Shown here: in pieces, positions 8,174-16,263 of the stretch | Numbering within the stretch: position 1 is the first letter of the stretch | Layout of the letters: each line of letters opens with the position of its first letter | NCBI GenBank assembly: GCA_039679945.1 | Contig: JBDKTY010000244.1 | Coordinates: 62,001-126,000 of the forward strand | DNA length: 64,000 bases | Source of the DNA: SbD1 sp039679945 | GTDB taxonomy: Bacteria > Desulfobacterota > Syntrophobacteria > Syntrophobacterales > Syntrophobacteraceae | Reading direction: 5' to 3' | Translations under genes and position numbers: made by a program | Notes under the pieces: generated by a model | Told to the model about the DNA's origin: nothing | Database searches by the model: none | Seen by the model: the letters and a program-made list of their open reading frames with translations, nothing else

Positions 8174-9610
8174 TCAGTTTCCCCCGTGATTGTTGAGCAG
8201 CAGGTCCGGATGCACCCCATAGTTGTAGCTGCGCATGCGGAAGTAATTGTCCAGTATTCCCACCTGGGAATCCACGTAGTCGTAGATTCTGAGGCGAGGA
8301 TCGGAAGTCTCCCCATCCAGACTCACCTCTCTCAACGCACTGGCCAGAGCCTTGCGAAAGTAGACCGGTACGGCGAGGAAAATAACATTCGACCTAAGTG
8401 TCTGAGAACATCTCGATAACGTCTGGGGCGAGAGCAGGAAGACTTCAGCCTTGGGAATGGCCGGTTCTTCCATCACGGAGGTATGATTATCATTGGAATC
8501 GTCGCCGTTGCCGAGCTTTGAAAACAGCGGATCACATGGGAACGCCTCGATTCCCCTTCTGGAAAGCTCCTCGCTCATGGCCCGGTCCTGGTCTTCTCCC
8601 CCTGAAATTATAACAACCGGGGTCTCGCCCTTTTTGAGTTCCGCTTCAACGTCATCGGCAATAATGCGATTCCTCTCGGAGTCGAGCATCAATTCCCGAA
8701 GCATGGGCGGGTAATCGGCCCTGCAGTGATAGGGATAGCTGAAGTTGGTGGACCGGGCGATCACCTTGCCGGGGATGATTCCACGCCCTTCCTTGGCATC
8801 CCTGTCGTGGATCGTATAGACCACCTCGCCCAGGTAATAGTAGATGAGTTTGAACAGGCGGTCCTTGCGCTCGAGGGTGTTGGAGAGCCCCAGTATATAG
8901 CGGCAATCAAAATTGGGGATCAGGTTGGTCAACACCTTCGACGGAGAACGCTGGGACTCGTCAACTATCAGGTAGCCGATCTTGTCCGATATGTTCCTCC
9001 AGAAGCGCATTACTTCGCCGGTGTGGCCGATGGTGATCTGCTTACCCACCCGGTGTACGCCACCCGAGAAAATGCCCACTTCGGAACTGGGAATCTGGAG
9101 GAAGCTCTCTATTTTTCTCAGCCATCCGTCCAGCAGGTCTATCTTCGGAATAATAACCAGAGTCGGCTGACGCCTTTGAGCAATGGTGTAGAGCGCGATG
9201 ACCGTCTTCCCGCTCTTATGGCCGCCGACCAGCGTCCCGCAGTCATGTTCGAGAACGGCTTCCGCGGCCTCCTGCTGATAGCTTTTCAGTTCTCCATGGA
9301 ATTCGATCTCGAGTGGTTCGAGATAACGCCTCCTGTCCATTACTTTGACAGGGACCTGGAACCGCTTGCAAATATCCATGAACTGATCGAGGAACCCACG
9401 GGGAATAAGATAATTCCTGCCCTTCTGTTTGAGGCAGCTTATCTGTGGAGGAATATTGCCTATCCATTCCCCCCGGTTATGGCGCAATTCATAGTCGGGA
9501 TTGGTGAACACCAGCCGTTCGTGCAGCTTTCTTTCGACCATTGGCGGCAGACCGTCGGTGGGGACCTTAATCCATTCGGCAAGAACTATGTTGAGATTTT
9601 TGATAAACAT
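8174..9610 (-). CDS. divergent XPB/SSL2-like superfamily 2 helicase
   Basis: A 478-residue protein. Residues 30-75 contain FTNPDYELR and LIPRGF, an N-terminal module seen in phage-like and conflict-system XPB-type helicases. The core follows: a Q-like segment LKSYQQEAAEAVL (108-120), Walker A GGHKSGKT (129-136), Walker B VDESQ (216-220) where DEAH/DECH is usual, and motif III SNT (243-245) in place of TAT. The C-terminal RecA domain ends with ALASALREV and no QxxGRxxR arginine finger can be recognised. ATP binding looks intact; processive helicase activity is uncertain. No partner nuclease, primase or methylase gene is adjacent, so this is not a recognisable restriction or TOTE system. Confidence 0.8.
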   Translation of the reverse strand: MFIKNLNIVLAEWIKVPTDGLPPMVERKLHERLVFTNPDYELRHNRGEWIGNIPPQISCLKQKGRNYLIPRGFLDQFMDICKRFQVPVKVMDRRRYLEPLEIEFHGELKSYQQEAAEAVLEHDCGTLVGGHKSGKTVIALYTIAQRRQPTLVIIPKIDLLDGWLRKIESFLQIPSSEVGIFSGGVHRVGKQITIGHTGEVMRFWRNISDKIGYLIVDESQRSPSKVLTNLIPNFDCRYILGLSNTLERKDRLFKLIYYYLGEVVYTIHDRDAKEGRGIIPGKVIARSTNFSYPYHCRADYPPMLRELMLDSERNRIIADDVEAELKKGETPVVIISGGEDQDRAMSEELSRRGIEAFPCDPLFSKLGNGDDSNDNHTSVMEEPAIPKAEVFLLSPQTLSRCSQTLRSNVIFLAVPVYFRKALASALREVSLDGETSDPRLRIYDYVDSQVGILDNYFRMRSYNYGVHPDLLLNNHGGN

Positions 9611-9924
9611 TCACAGCGACCTTTTCAGCACGCACAGAGAGGAGGAAGACGCCGGCCTGCGTTCCTCCAGTCACGGGAGAAGATGATGAGTAGACGCAAT
9701 TTCGTTAGAGCAAGACACTTGGCATACCGATTCCAGTGCGGACCCGTCCCCGCCGCAAGTGATAACACACGTGTGGTGAATTGGTGTATCCGGTAGAACC
9801 GGTGTAATATAGCGGACACAGCCATGCTGTTGGCCGCGAATTTAACTGTTTGAATTATATCGCACCCCAGCAAAAAAGCAGGTATATACTTATACGACTT
9901 TCCACGAATAAAAGGAGCCGCCCA
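9611..9924. other. gene-free divergent spacer
   Basis: This 314-bp spacer separates the divergent helicase and small unknown gene. It is AT-rich towards 9840-9900 (TATATACTTATACG at 9882-9895), where the promoter of the rightward gene could lie, but no -35/-10 pair with good spacing stands out. No repeat or RNA gene is seen. Confidence 0.5.
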
Positions 9925-10248
9925 ATGGATGATCATACCCCGCGCCATTTGCGTATTATAGGGCAACTGGCACAGGAATACGAACAAAAATATAAGCAAC
10001 TCGATATACTGGTTTCGGGAAGACCGCGTGAAGAAGCTATTGTTCAATTGCGCGCTCTGGCCGAGCGCACGACCGATCGCTTCCGGGCAGCGCAGATGGC
10101 TCTTCTCACCACGCCGGGCCTTTTCGAGCAAGAAAGCGGGGAATCCGCGCTGCGGGCCGTGACGGCCCTGTGCAGCGCTTTCGACGAATTGCGCATACTG
10201 TTTCAGTTTCTGCGGGAAAGCATACCCGAGGAGAATGCTCCCGAGTAG
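9925..10248 (+). CDS. small helical protein of unknown function
   Basis: A 107-residue protein, not recognised. The ATG at 9925 is preceded by AAAGGAG (9911-9917) with 7-nt spacing, which favours it over an ATG 75 bp upstream. The sequence is almost wholly amphipathic helix (IGQLAQEYEQKYKQLDILV, then an Arg/Glu/Ala-rich middle and FDELRILFQFLRES at the end), without Cys, signal peptide or membrane segment. It probably folds as a small cytoplasmic helical bundle. It converges on mltA, 49 bp away. Confidence 0.65.
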   Translation: MDDHTPRHLRIIGQLAQEYEQKYKQLDILVSGRPREEAIVQLRALAERTTDRFRAAQMALLTTPGLFEQESGESALRAVTALCSAFDELRILFQFLRESIPEENAPE

Positions 10249-10297
10249 GTTCTCCATGCGTAACGATATGAATAAGCGATGTGTCATTCACTTCCCC

Positions 10298-11521
10298 TTA
10301 CCAGTCTTTCGGGATAAGGTCCCTGCGAACGGGATAATACATCTCACCCGGCTGCTTCATTGGCCCGGCCACTGCCTCGGCGCCTTCTCCCGTTCCACAG
10401 AAGAGGTCAATTCTGCCCGGCCCCTTTATCGCACCGCCCGTATCCTGATTGAGAACCCATCTGTTGAATCTCTCCCAGCCAACCACCTGGCCGGACGAAT
10501 CAAGGCGGGGTTTCTCGCTTACCAGAAAACCCAGGGCGCCGCGCGGGTGATATTTGGGGTCCGAGGCAACGGAACGCCCCCCTGTCAGGACGGCATCCAG
10601 GCTGCCGACCGGCCCCCGCGGAACAAACCTGAAAAAGACATAGCTCTCGTTCTCCCACATAACTTTTTCCTGGAGGTCCGGGTGAGAACGCAAATAGCTT
10701 CGGATCGCCCCGAGAGACATCTCCTCGCGGGAAACGACCCCCATATCGATCAGGGTTTTTCCGATGCTGCGATAAGGCCTGCCATTCGCTCCGGCATAAC
10801 CCACCCGCCGCATTCCGCCGTCCGGGAGCCTGATCACGCCCGATCCCTGCACATGGAGGAAGAAGCAGTCCACCGGGTCCGCGAGCCAGACCATCTGAAC
10901 GCCTGATTTCTCGAGCTTTTTCTGACCATCGATTTCGGAGCGCGAATAATAGGGCACCACGCGTTTCCCTTCCACTCGCCCCACCAGGTGCTCACCATGG
11001 AACCGGTCCGGGTTGAAGCGTTCCAGATCGATCGAGAGAAGATCCGGTGGAAGGCCGTAGAGAGGGAACCTGAACCTGCCATGGGGCTTCAGACTACCCT
11101 CCAGCACCGGTTCGTAGTACCCCGTGACGAGCATTCGGCCGGAACTGTCCGGCGAAACAACACGGAAGAGGTCAAAATCCCTGGCGATGGTTTTTGAGTC
11201 AAGGGTCCCGGAATCGAGCAATTTCAGAAAATGAGCGAGAGATTCTCTCAAAACAGCGGCGCTCAGCGACCGCGATCCGAAGGAGAAGGTCCTGTCCGAA
11301 GGAATTCGACCGTACCAGTGCAGGCTTGCGGTAATTGCCGTTCTAAGCGTATCCGCCGAATCGTCATCGTTCAATTCGGGGAACTCGCCGGAAGGGATAC
11401 GCTCGAACACGAGTGGTTCACCAGAAGGCTTTTCAGGAGGCCGGGAGGGCTTGGAGGGGCATCCGGCCAGGAAAAGAAGGCAGATGAACACGAAAAAAAG
11501 AGTTCCTCTTCGAATCATCAT
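10298..11521 (-). CDS. mltA: membrane-bound lytic transglycosylase A, lipoprotein
   Basis: Cleaves the beta-1,4 bond between MurNAc and GlcNAc in peptidoglycan, giving 1,6-anhydro-MurNAc ends. The 407-residue precursor has a lipoprotein signal ending LFLAGC (Cys21), which predicts an outer-membrane anchor facing the periplasm. The MltA domain spans about 120-290 (VTGYYEPVLEGS, then PYYSRSEID) and is followed by the 3D domain with its conserved aspartates (DTGGAIKGPGRIDLFCGTG, from D360), where the catalytic Asp lies. Two adjacent ATGs are possible starts. It closes the panC-panD-metK-ahcY run, 38 bp after ahcY. Confidence 0.93.
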   Translation of the reverse strand: MMIRRGTLFFVFICLLFLAGCPSKPSRPPEKPSGEPLVFERIPSGEFPELNDDDSADTLRTAITASLHWYGRIPSDRTFSFGSRSLSAAVLRESLAHFLKLLDSGTLDSKTIARDFDLFRVVSPDSSGRMLVTGYYEPVLEGSLKPHGRFRFPLYGLPPDLLSIDLERFNPDRFHGEHLVGRVEGKRVVPYYSRSEIDGQKKLEKSGVQMVWLADPVDCFFLHVQGSGVIRLPDGGMRRVGYAGANGRPYRSIGKTLIDMGVVSREEMSLGAIRSYLRSHPDLQEKVMWENESYVFFRFVPRGPVGSLDAVLTGGRSVASDPKYHPRGALGFLVSEKPRLDSSGQVVGWERFNRWVLNQDTGGAIKGPGRIDLFCGTGEGAEAVAGPMKQPGEMYYPVRRDLIPKDW

Positions 11522-11559
11522 ATGCCTTCAATTCCCGCCTGACAGACTCATGGTACAGT

Positions 11560-12816
11560 TTAGGTCCCCATCTCCCATGAATGCAGGTAGGCATCCTGCT
11601 CGGGAGTCAGCGCGTCAATGGTAACGCCCATGCTGGCGAGCTTGAGACGCGCGATTTCACGGTCGATATCACCGGGCACCGTATAAACCTGGTTCTGCAG
11701 CGTGGAATGGTATTTAACCATATACTCCGAACAAAGCGCCTGGTTAGCAAAACTCATGTCCATAACGCTCGATGGATGTCCCTCGGCAGCGGCCAGGTTT
11801 ATCAGTCTGCCTTCGCCCAGCACATACACTCTCCTGCCGCTCGGCAGGCTGAACTCTTCCACGAAGTCACGAATCGTGCGCACGGACACGGCCATCTTCC
11901 CCAGCGCCTCGAGGTCGATCTCGACATTGAAATGGCCCGAGTTGCAGACAATGGCTCCGTCTTTCATCACTTCGAAATGTTCACCGCGAAGAACGTGGAT
12001 GTCGCCGGTAAGCGTGCAGAAAAAATCCCCTATTCGGGCTGCCTGCTCCATGGGCATAACCTGGTATCCATCCATAACCGCTTCGAGCGCCCTCAAGGGA
12101 TTTATCTCGGTGATTATGACCTTTGCCCCCATCCCCGAGGCGCGCATCGCCACTCCGCGGCCACACCAGCCGTAGCCGCTCACCACGAAGTTCGAACCGG
12201 CGATAAGGCGGTTGGTGGCCCGAATTATTCCATCAACCGTGCTCTGCCCGGTCCCGTAGCGGTTATCGAACAGGTGTTTGGTATCGGCATCGTTTACGGC
12301 TACGATCGGGTATTGAAGCACCCCTTTGTCAGCCATGCTGCGAAGTCGAATGACGCCCGTGGTTGTCTCTTCCGTACCGCCGATAACATTGGCGAGCAGT
12401 TCCCTGCGCTCGGAATGAAGTATGCCGACCAGGTCCGCTCCATCGTCCATCGTGACCTGCGGTAGGTGTTCCAGCGCCCTGTTGATGTGCCGGTAGTATG
12501 TTTCCTTGTCCTCGCCCTTGATGGCAAACACGGGGATCTTTTCGCCGACGGCGAGAAAAGCCGCGACGTCGTCCTGGGTGCTGAGCGGGTTCGAGGCGCA
12601 AATACGGACCTCGGCTCCGCCCGCTTTGAGGGTCTGGGCAAGCGCGGCCGTCTCCGTGGTGACGTGGAGACAGGCGGCCATGCGTATTCCGGCGAGAGGC
12701 TTCTCGGAGGCGAATCTCTCCCGGATGGACCGGAGCACGGGCATTGACTGCGCGGCCCATTCCACCCGGAGGCGACCTTTTTCGGCAAGCCCCTGATCTT
12801 TGACATCAAAATCCAT
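11560..12816 (-). CDS. ahcY: adenosylhomocysteinase
   Basis: Hydrolyses S-adenosylhomocysteine to adenosine and homocysteine, relieving product inhibition of methyltransferases. The 418-residue protein has the family's substrate region (HVTTETAALAQTLKAGGAEV near 55-75, then DDGADLV) and the NAD-binding Rossmann segment VVSGYGWCGRGVA near 220, followed by VIITEINPLRALEA. The ATG at 12816 has GGAAGGAGA upstream and gives the usual N-terminus; an upstream in-frame ATG would add 51 atypical residues. It sits downstream of metK on the same strand, so SAM synthesis and recycling are encoded together, but a structured 386-bp spacer and terminator lie between them. Confidence 0.96.
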   Translation of the reverse strand: MDFDVKDQGLAEKGRLRVEWAAQSMPVLRSIRERFASEKPLAGIRMAACLHVTTETAALAQTLKAGGAEVRICASNPLSTQDDVAAFLAVGEKIPVFAIKGEDKETYYRHINRALEHLPQVTMDDGADLVGILHSERRELLANVIGGTEETTTGVIRLRSMADKGVLQYPIVAVNDADTKHLFDNRYGTGQSTVDGIIRATNRLIAGSNFVVSGYGWCGRGVAMRASGMGAKVIITEINPLRALEAVMDGYQVMPMEQAARIGDFFCTLTGDIHVLRGEHFEVMKDGAIVCNSGHFNVEIDLEALGKMAVSVRTIRDFVEEFSLPSGRRVYVLGEGRLINLAAAEGHPSSVMDMSFANQALCSEYMVKYHSTLQNQVYTVPGDIDREIARLKLASMGVTIDALTPEQDAYLHSWEMGT

Positions 12817-12864
12817 GAAATCTCCTTCCTCGAAATATATAAACGCGATTGAGAAAATGACATG

Positions 12865-12903
12865 AAAAAAGCCGCTGGCAGGCTCCAAATGGCCGTCAGC
12901 GGC
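12865..12903 (-). terminator. intrinsic terminator or attenuator upstream of ahcY
   Basis: On the minus strand GCCGCTG (12903-12897) pairs with CAGCGGC (12877-12871), with a possible inner GGC/GCC helix, and is followed directly by TTTTTT. It lies 49 bp before the ahcY start codon and 300 bp after metK, so it either ends metK transcripts or acts as a conditional attenuator. Confidence 0.65.
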
Positions 12904-13202
12904 AACCAGTGCCAGACTGCATTCAACGAACGTCCAATTGCCAGTGCCTCTGTCGTCATTGCGGCGCACGCCGATATCCGGTTTCCCGGCTTCGAGCGGA
13001 GCAAACCCGCTTCCGGAAGCGATGGTTCTCGCTTCACTTCGCCATCCCGCACTACTCTAAATAGGGGCGCGGCGCCGCGGGCATTCTGGTCCTCCGCGCC
13101 GCAATCGGTCCCGGGCAATCCCGAACCCGGCCCCTCTGTTGACCCGGATGACCGGCCGAATATGGCAATGGTCCACGCAGGCAGCACGGATGCGGACTTG
13201 AG
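12904..13202 (-). other. structured metK-ahcY spacer of unknown function
   Basis: The 299 bp between metK and the terminator hold no gene but many complementary segments. A perfect 14-bp palindrome CGCTTCCGGAAGCG lies at 13008-13021. Another GAAGCG lies just before it in the transcript, so the central CGCTTC could pair with either copy. GATGG/CCATC flanks the first copy. The arrangement resembles a regulatory leader, but it does not match the SAH or SAM riboswitch consensus sequences that I know. Confidence 0.35.
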
Positions 13203-14369
13203 CTAGATGCCCGCTTTGTCCCTTATGACATCGGCCATGTCCGTCTTTTCCCATGTGAAATCGGGATCGGTTCTTCCAAAGTGTCCGCCGCAGGCAGTCT
13301 TCTTGAATATCGGCCGCGTGAGCCTCAGATGTTTGATCATGTTGACCGGCTTAAAGCTGAACAGTTCCCGAACGATCTGCTCGATTGCCTCATCCTTGAT
13401 TTTGCCGGTCCCGAAAGTATCCGTCATCAGGGAAACGGGTTCGGCGACGCCGATACTGTAAGCGACCTGCACTTCCACACGGTCGGCCAGACCGGCGGCA
13501 ACGATGTTCTTGGCCACATACCGGGCCATGTAGGAAGCCGTGCGGTCCACCTTGGAAGGATCTTTTCCGGAAAAACAGCCGCCGCCGTGGCTTCCCTGCC
13601 CGCCGTAGGTATCGGCGATAATCTTCCTGCCGGTGAGCCCGCAGTCACCCATCGGACCGCCTACAACAAACCGGCCCGTCGTGTTGATGTAGTACTTCGT
13701 TTTCTCATCGAGCATTTCGGCTGGAATGGATTTCTTTATGACCTCTTCTATAATGCCCTCGCGCAGTGTGGAATAAGAGACCTTCGGGGCATGCTGAGCG
13801 GCGACCACTATTGTGTCCACCCGTTTCGGCCTGCCGTTGCAGTACTCGATAGTCACCTGGCTCTTCCCATCAGGCCGGAGGAAATCGAGTATGCTGTGCT
13901 TCCTCACTTCCGCGAGTTTTCTGGTAATCCGGTGTGCGTAATAGATCGGCATCGGCATGAGAACAGGCGTTTCGTTGCACGCATAGCCAAACATCAATCC
14001 CTGGTCGCCGGCGCCCTGTTCTTCAAAAAGACCTTCCCCCGCATTGACTCCTATGGCGATGTCGGGAGATTGCTTGTCGATGCTGGTGACCACCGCGCAG
14101 GTCGCCCAGTCGAATCCCATTGCTGAGTCGTTGTAGCCGATCTCCTTTATCGTCTGCCGCACGATTTCAGGAATGTGCACGTAGGTTGAAGTGGTAATTT
14201 CACCGGCGACGAAAGCCATGCCGGTGGTTACCATGGTCTCGCAGGCGACGCGCGCAGTCTTGTCATCGGCTATGATCGCATCCAGCACGGCGTCTGAAAT
14301 CTGGTCCGCCACTTTGTCAGGATGCCCCTCGGTAACGGATTCGGACGTAAAAAGATAACTCCTCAACAT
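13203..14369 (-). CDS. metK: S-adenosylmethionine synthetase
   Basis: Makes S-adenosylmethionine from methionine and ATP in the cytoplasm as a homotetramer. The 388 residues match the family length. Clear signatures are SVTEGHPDKVADQISDAVLD (11-30), the GAGDQGLMFGYACNET hexapeptide region (about 119-134) and the glycine-rich P-loop-like GGGCFSGKDPSKVDRTASY, where Cys replaces the usual Ala of GGGAFSGKD. GGGAGG precedes the ATG by about 12 nt. It lies between panD (153 bp upstream) and ahcY on one strand. Confidence 0.98.
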   Translation of the reverse strand: MLRSYLFTSESVTEGHPDKVADQISDAVLDAIIADDKTARVACETMVTTGMAFVAGEITTSTYVHIPEIVRQTIKEIGYNDSAMGFDWATCAVVTSIDKQSPDIAIGVNAGEGLFEEQGAGDQGLMFGYACNETPVLMPMPIYYAHRITRKLAEVRKHSILDFLRPDGKSQVTIEYCNGRPKRVDTIVVAAQHAPKVSYSTLREGIIEEVIKKSIPAEMLDEKTKYYINTTGRFVVGGPMGDCGLTGRKIIADTYGGQGSHGGGCFSGKDPSKVDRTASYMARYVAKNIVAAGLADRVEVQVAYSIGVAEPVSLMTDTFGTGKIKDEAIEQIVRELFSFKPVNMIKHLRLTRPIFKKTACGGHFGRTDPDFTWEKTDMADVIRDKAGI

Positions 14370-14522
14370 TAGGATATTTTCCTCCCTGAAGTAAACGCTG
14401 TTGGAAACGCATGGGCTCTATACACAATGGAAAAAGCTCGACAACCATTCTTCCAATTTCAGTAACCCTATACAGAGCCCTATGATTTGAATCGGACGCC
14501 GAGCACACGTTGCTTAAGAAAA

Positions 14523-14906
14523 TTATCTCACCAACGTCAAATCACCCGGACTTTTCTCACCACGCTCCCGGTTAGAGGAATCAACGAGAACGACCTTTGG
14601 CTTATGACCGGCAGCTTCGGCATCCTCGTACCGAGCATAGGTGGCGATAATTATCAGGTCGCCGACCGCACCCATGCGCGCCGCCGCCCCGTTAAGGCAT
14701 ATGTCCCCCTTTCCGGCGGGACCCTCTATGGCATATGTGCTGAAACGGGCTCCATTATTGATGTTATAGATCGTGATCTGCTCGTAAGGCAGAATGTCCG
14801 CGGATCTCATCAAGCCAGAGTCTATAGTGAGGCTGCCTTCGTAGTGAAGGTTCGCATCGGTTATATGCACACGGTGGATTTTGGATTTGAGCAGAGTTCT
14901 TTGCAT
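14523..14906 (-). CDS. panD: aspartate 1-decarboxylase proenzyme
   Basis: Decarboxylates L-aspartate to beta-alanine for pantothenate and CoA synthesis. The 127-residue proenzyme has the self-cleavage site Gly24-Ser25 (HYEGSLTID), where Ser25 becomes the pyruvoyl cofactor, and the conserved YNINNGARFSTYAI and LNGAAARMGAVGD stretches. Its product is a substrate of PanC, which is encoded 42 bp upstream on the same strand, so the two are very probably co-transcribed. Confidence 0.98.
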   Translation of the reverse strand: MQRTLLKSKIHRVHITDANLHYEGSLTIDSGLMRSADILPYEQITIYNINNGARFSTYAIEGPAGKGDICLNGAAARMGAVGDLIIIATYARYEDAEAAGHKPKVVLVDSSNRERGEKSPGDLTLVR

Positions 14907-14948
14907 TATAATGTTCTCCCTGGCAATGAGGCATTGAAGCCTGGTGAA

Positions 14949-15803
14949 TTAAGAGGAATGGACCGACAAAACCCGATTGTCTATCAGGCGAGTCGAACCG
15001 ACGCGCACAGCCAAGGCAAGCAGTGCTCGGTCCTCTATCATGGTCACCTCTTCCAGGGTATCCGGACTACGAAGATCCGCATAGTCGATCTTCACGTTTT
15101 CGTCCGGCTGCAAAATCTCGGTTACTCTTGCCAAAATCCGTTCGCGGCGCCTTTCCCCCTGTTCGATGAGGCCCTGGGCCTCTTTTAGGGCACGATTAAG
15201 GCGAAGGGCCATCTTGCGCTGCTCTTCGCTCAGATAGATATTTCGGCTGCTCAGGGCCAGATCGTCATCTTCCCGAACGATCCCATGACCGAGAATATCC
15301 ACATCCATATTCAGATCGGCGACCATCCTTCGGATTGTCGCCAGTTGCTGGAAATCTTTTTCGCCAAATATAGCCAGGTGCGGCTTCACAATATTGAAAA
15401 GCTTGGCAACAACGGTCGTCACACCACGGAAATGCCCCGGTCGGCTCAAGCCGCACAGGGGCTTGGTCACCTCTGTAACCTCCACGTATGTCTGGAACCC
15501 GGCCGGATACATCTGCCCGGCTTCCGGCGCAAAGATGACATCGACTCCCGCGCTGGCCGAACGTTCGCGGTCGCGATCGAAATCACGCGGATAACGGGCC
15601 AGGTCCTCATTCGGGCCAAATTGTACCGGGTTCACAAAGATGCTGGCGACCACCACATCCGCCTTATCGCGAACCGTCCGCATCAGGCTCAGATGGCCCT
15701 TGTGCAAATACCCCATAGTCGGGACGAGCGCGATCTTCTTTCCTTCCGCCCGCCATTGTTCCGCCTGCCGCTGCATCTCGAGAACATCCCTGATGATGCG
15801 CAT
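14949..15803 (-). CDS. panC: pantothenate synthetase
   Basis: Condenses pantoate with beta-alanine, using ATP, to give pantothenate. The 284-residue protein has the nucleotidyltransferase motif PTMGYLHKGHLSLM (28-41, with the two His of the HIGH-like motif), FVNPVQFGPNEDLARYPR for pantoate and ATP, GEKDFQQL near 150 and LALSSRNIYLS near 180. The ATG at 15803 follows AAAAGGAG with 7-nt spacing and gives the usual start; an ATG 18 bp upstream is less likely. First gene of the pan-metK-ahcY-mltA run; panB is not in the window. Confidence 0.98.
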   Translation of the reverse strand: MRIIRDVLEMQRQAEQWRAEGKKIALVPTMGYLHKGHLSLMRTVRDKADVVVASIFVNPVQFGPNEDLARYPRDFDRDRERSASAGVDVIFAPEAGQMYPAGFQTYVEVTEVTKPLCGLSRPGHFRGVTTVVAKLFNIVKPHLAIFGEKDFQQLATIRRMVADLNMDVDILGHGIVREDDDLALSSRNIYLSEEQRKMALRLNRALKEAQGLIEQGERRRERILARVTEILQPDENVKIDYADLRSPDTLEEVTMIEDRALLALAVRVGSTRLIDNRVLSVHSS

Positions 15804-16263
15804 TAGAGATCTCCTTTTCATTTTGATACGCCGAGGGGCCTCTTCTCCAGGAAGCGCCCCGGATATTATTAATAGGCGATTTGCTACGCCCGCGTCCCGG
15901 TCCCGTTGGGGATCCAGGCAGATTCAAACGTCGAACCGGCTTGTTCAGTATCAGGGACAGCCAGCCTTGTCAAGCCAATATCAGTTTGAAATTGCACGAC
16001 TTCTTGTCGGCAAGAGCCGGGATATGCTTATGGTATACCCCAGCCGGACAGACCTTGCCATTCGGCAAACCGGAGACAGCATATCAAAAAAGACGCCTGA
16101 AAAAAATGCTCCATCCCGTTAAAGATAAACAAAACCATTGCAATAAACAAACCAGCTATTTTGCTTTCAAACTCATTGGAAGTCATTCTATACTTACTCC
16201 ACGCACGGAGGCGCTACGAGCCCGAAACAGTGAACCGACAAAACGCGAAAGAACTTCTCTGTA
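15804..16263. other. gene-free divergent spacer
   Basis: This 460-bp spacer separates the pan-metK run (leftward) from the glycosyltransferase genes (rightward), so both promoters should lie here. An AT-rich TATTAATAATAT, read on the minus strand around 15872-15861, is a possible -10 region for panC. No repeat, RNA gene or convincing small ORF is seen. Confidence 0.4.

Noticed and set aside
8174..9610. Part of a TOTE or restriction-like defence system
   Set aside because: Only a helicase is present; no primase, nuclease or methylase lies beside it.
12904..13202. Canonical SAH or SAM-I/II riboswitch
   Set aside because: None of their conserved core sequences can be found by eye; kept only as an unknown structured region.
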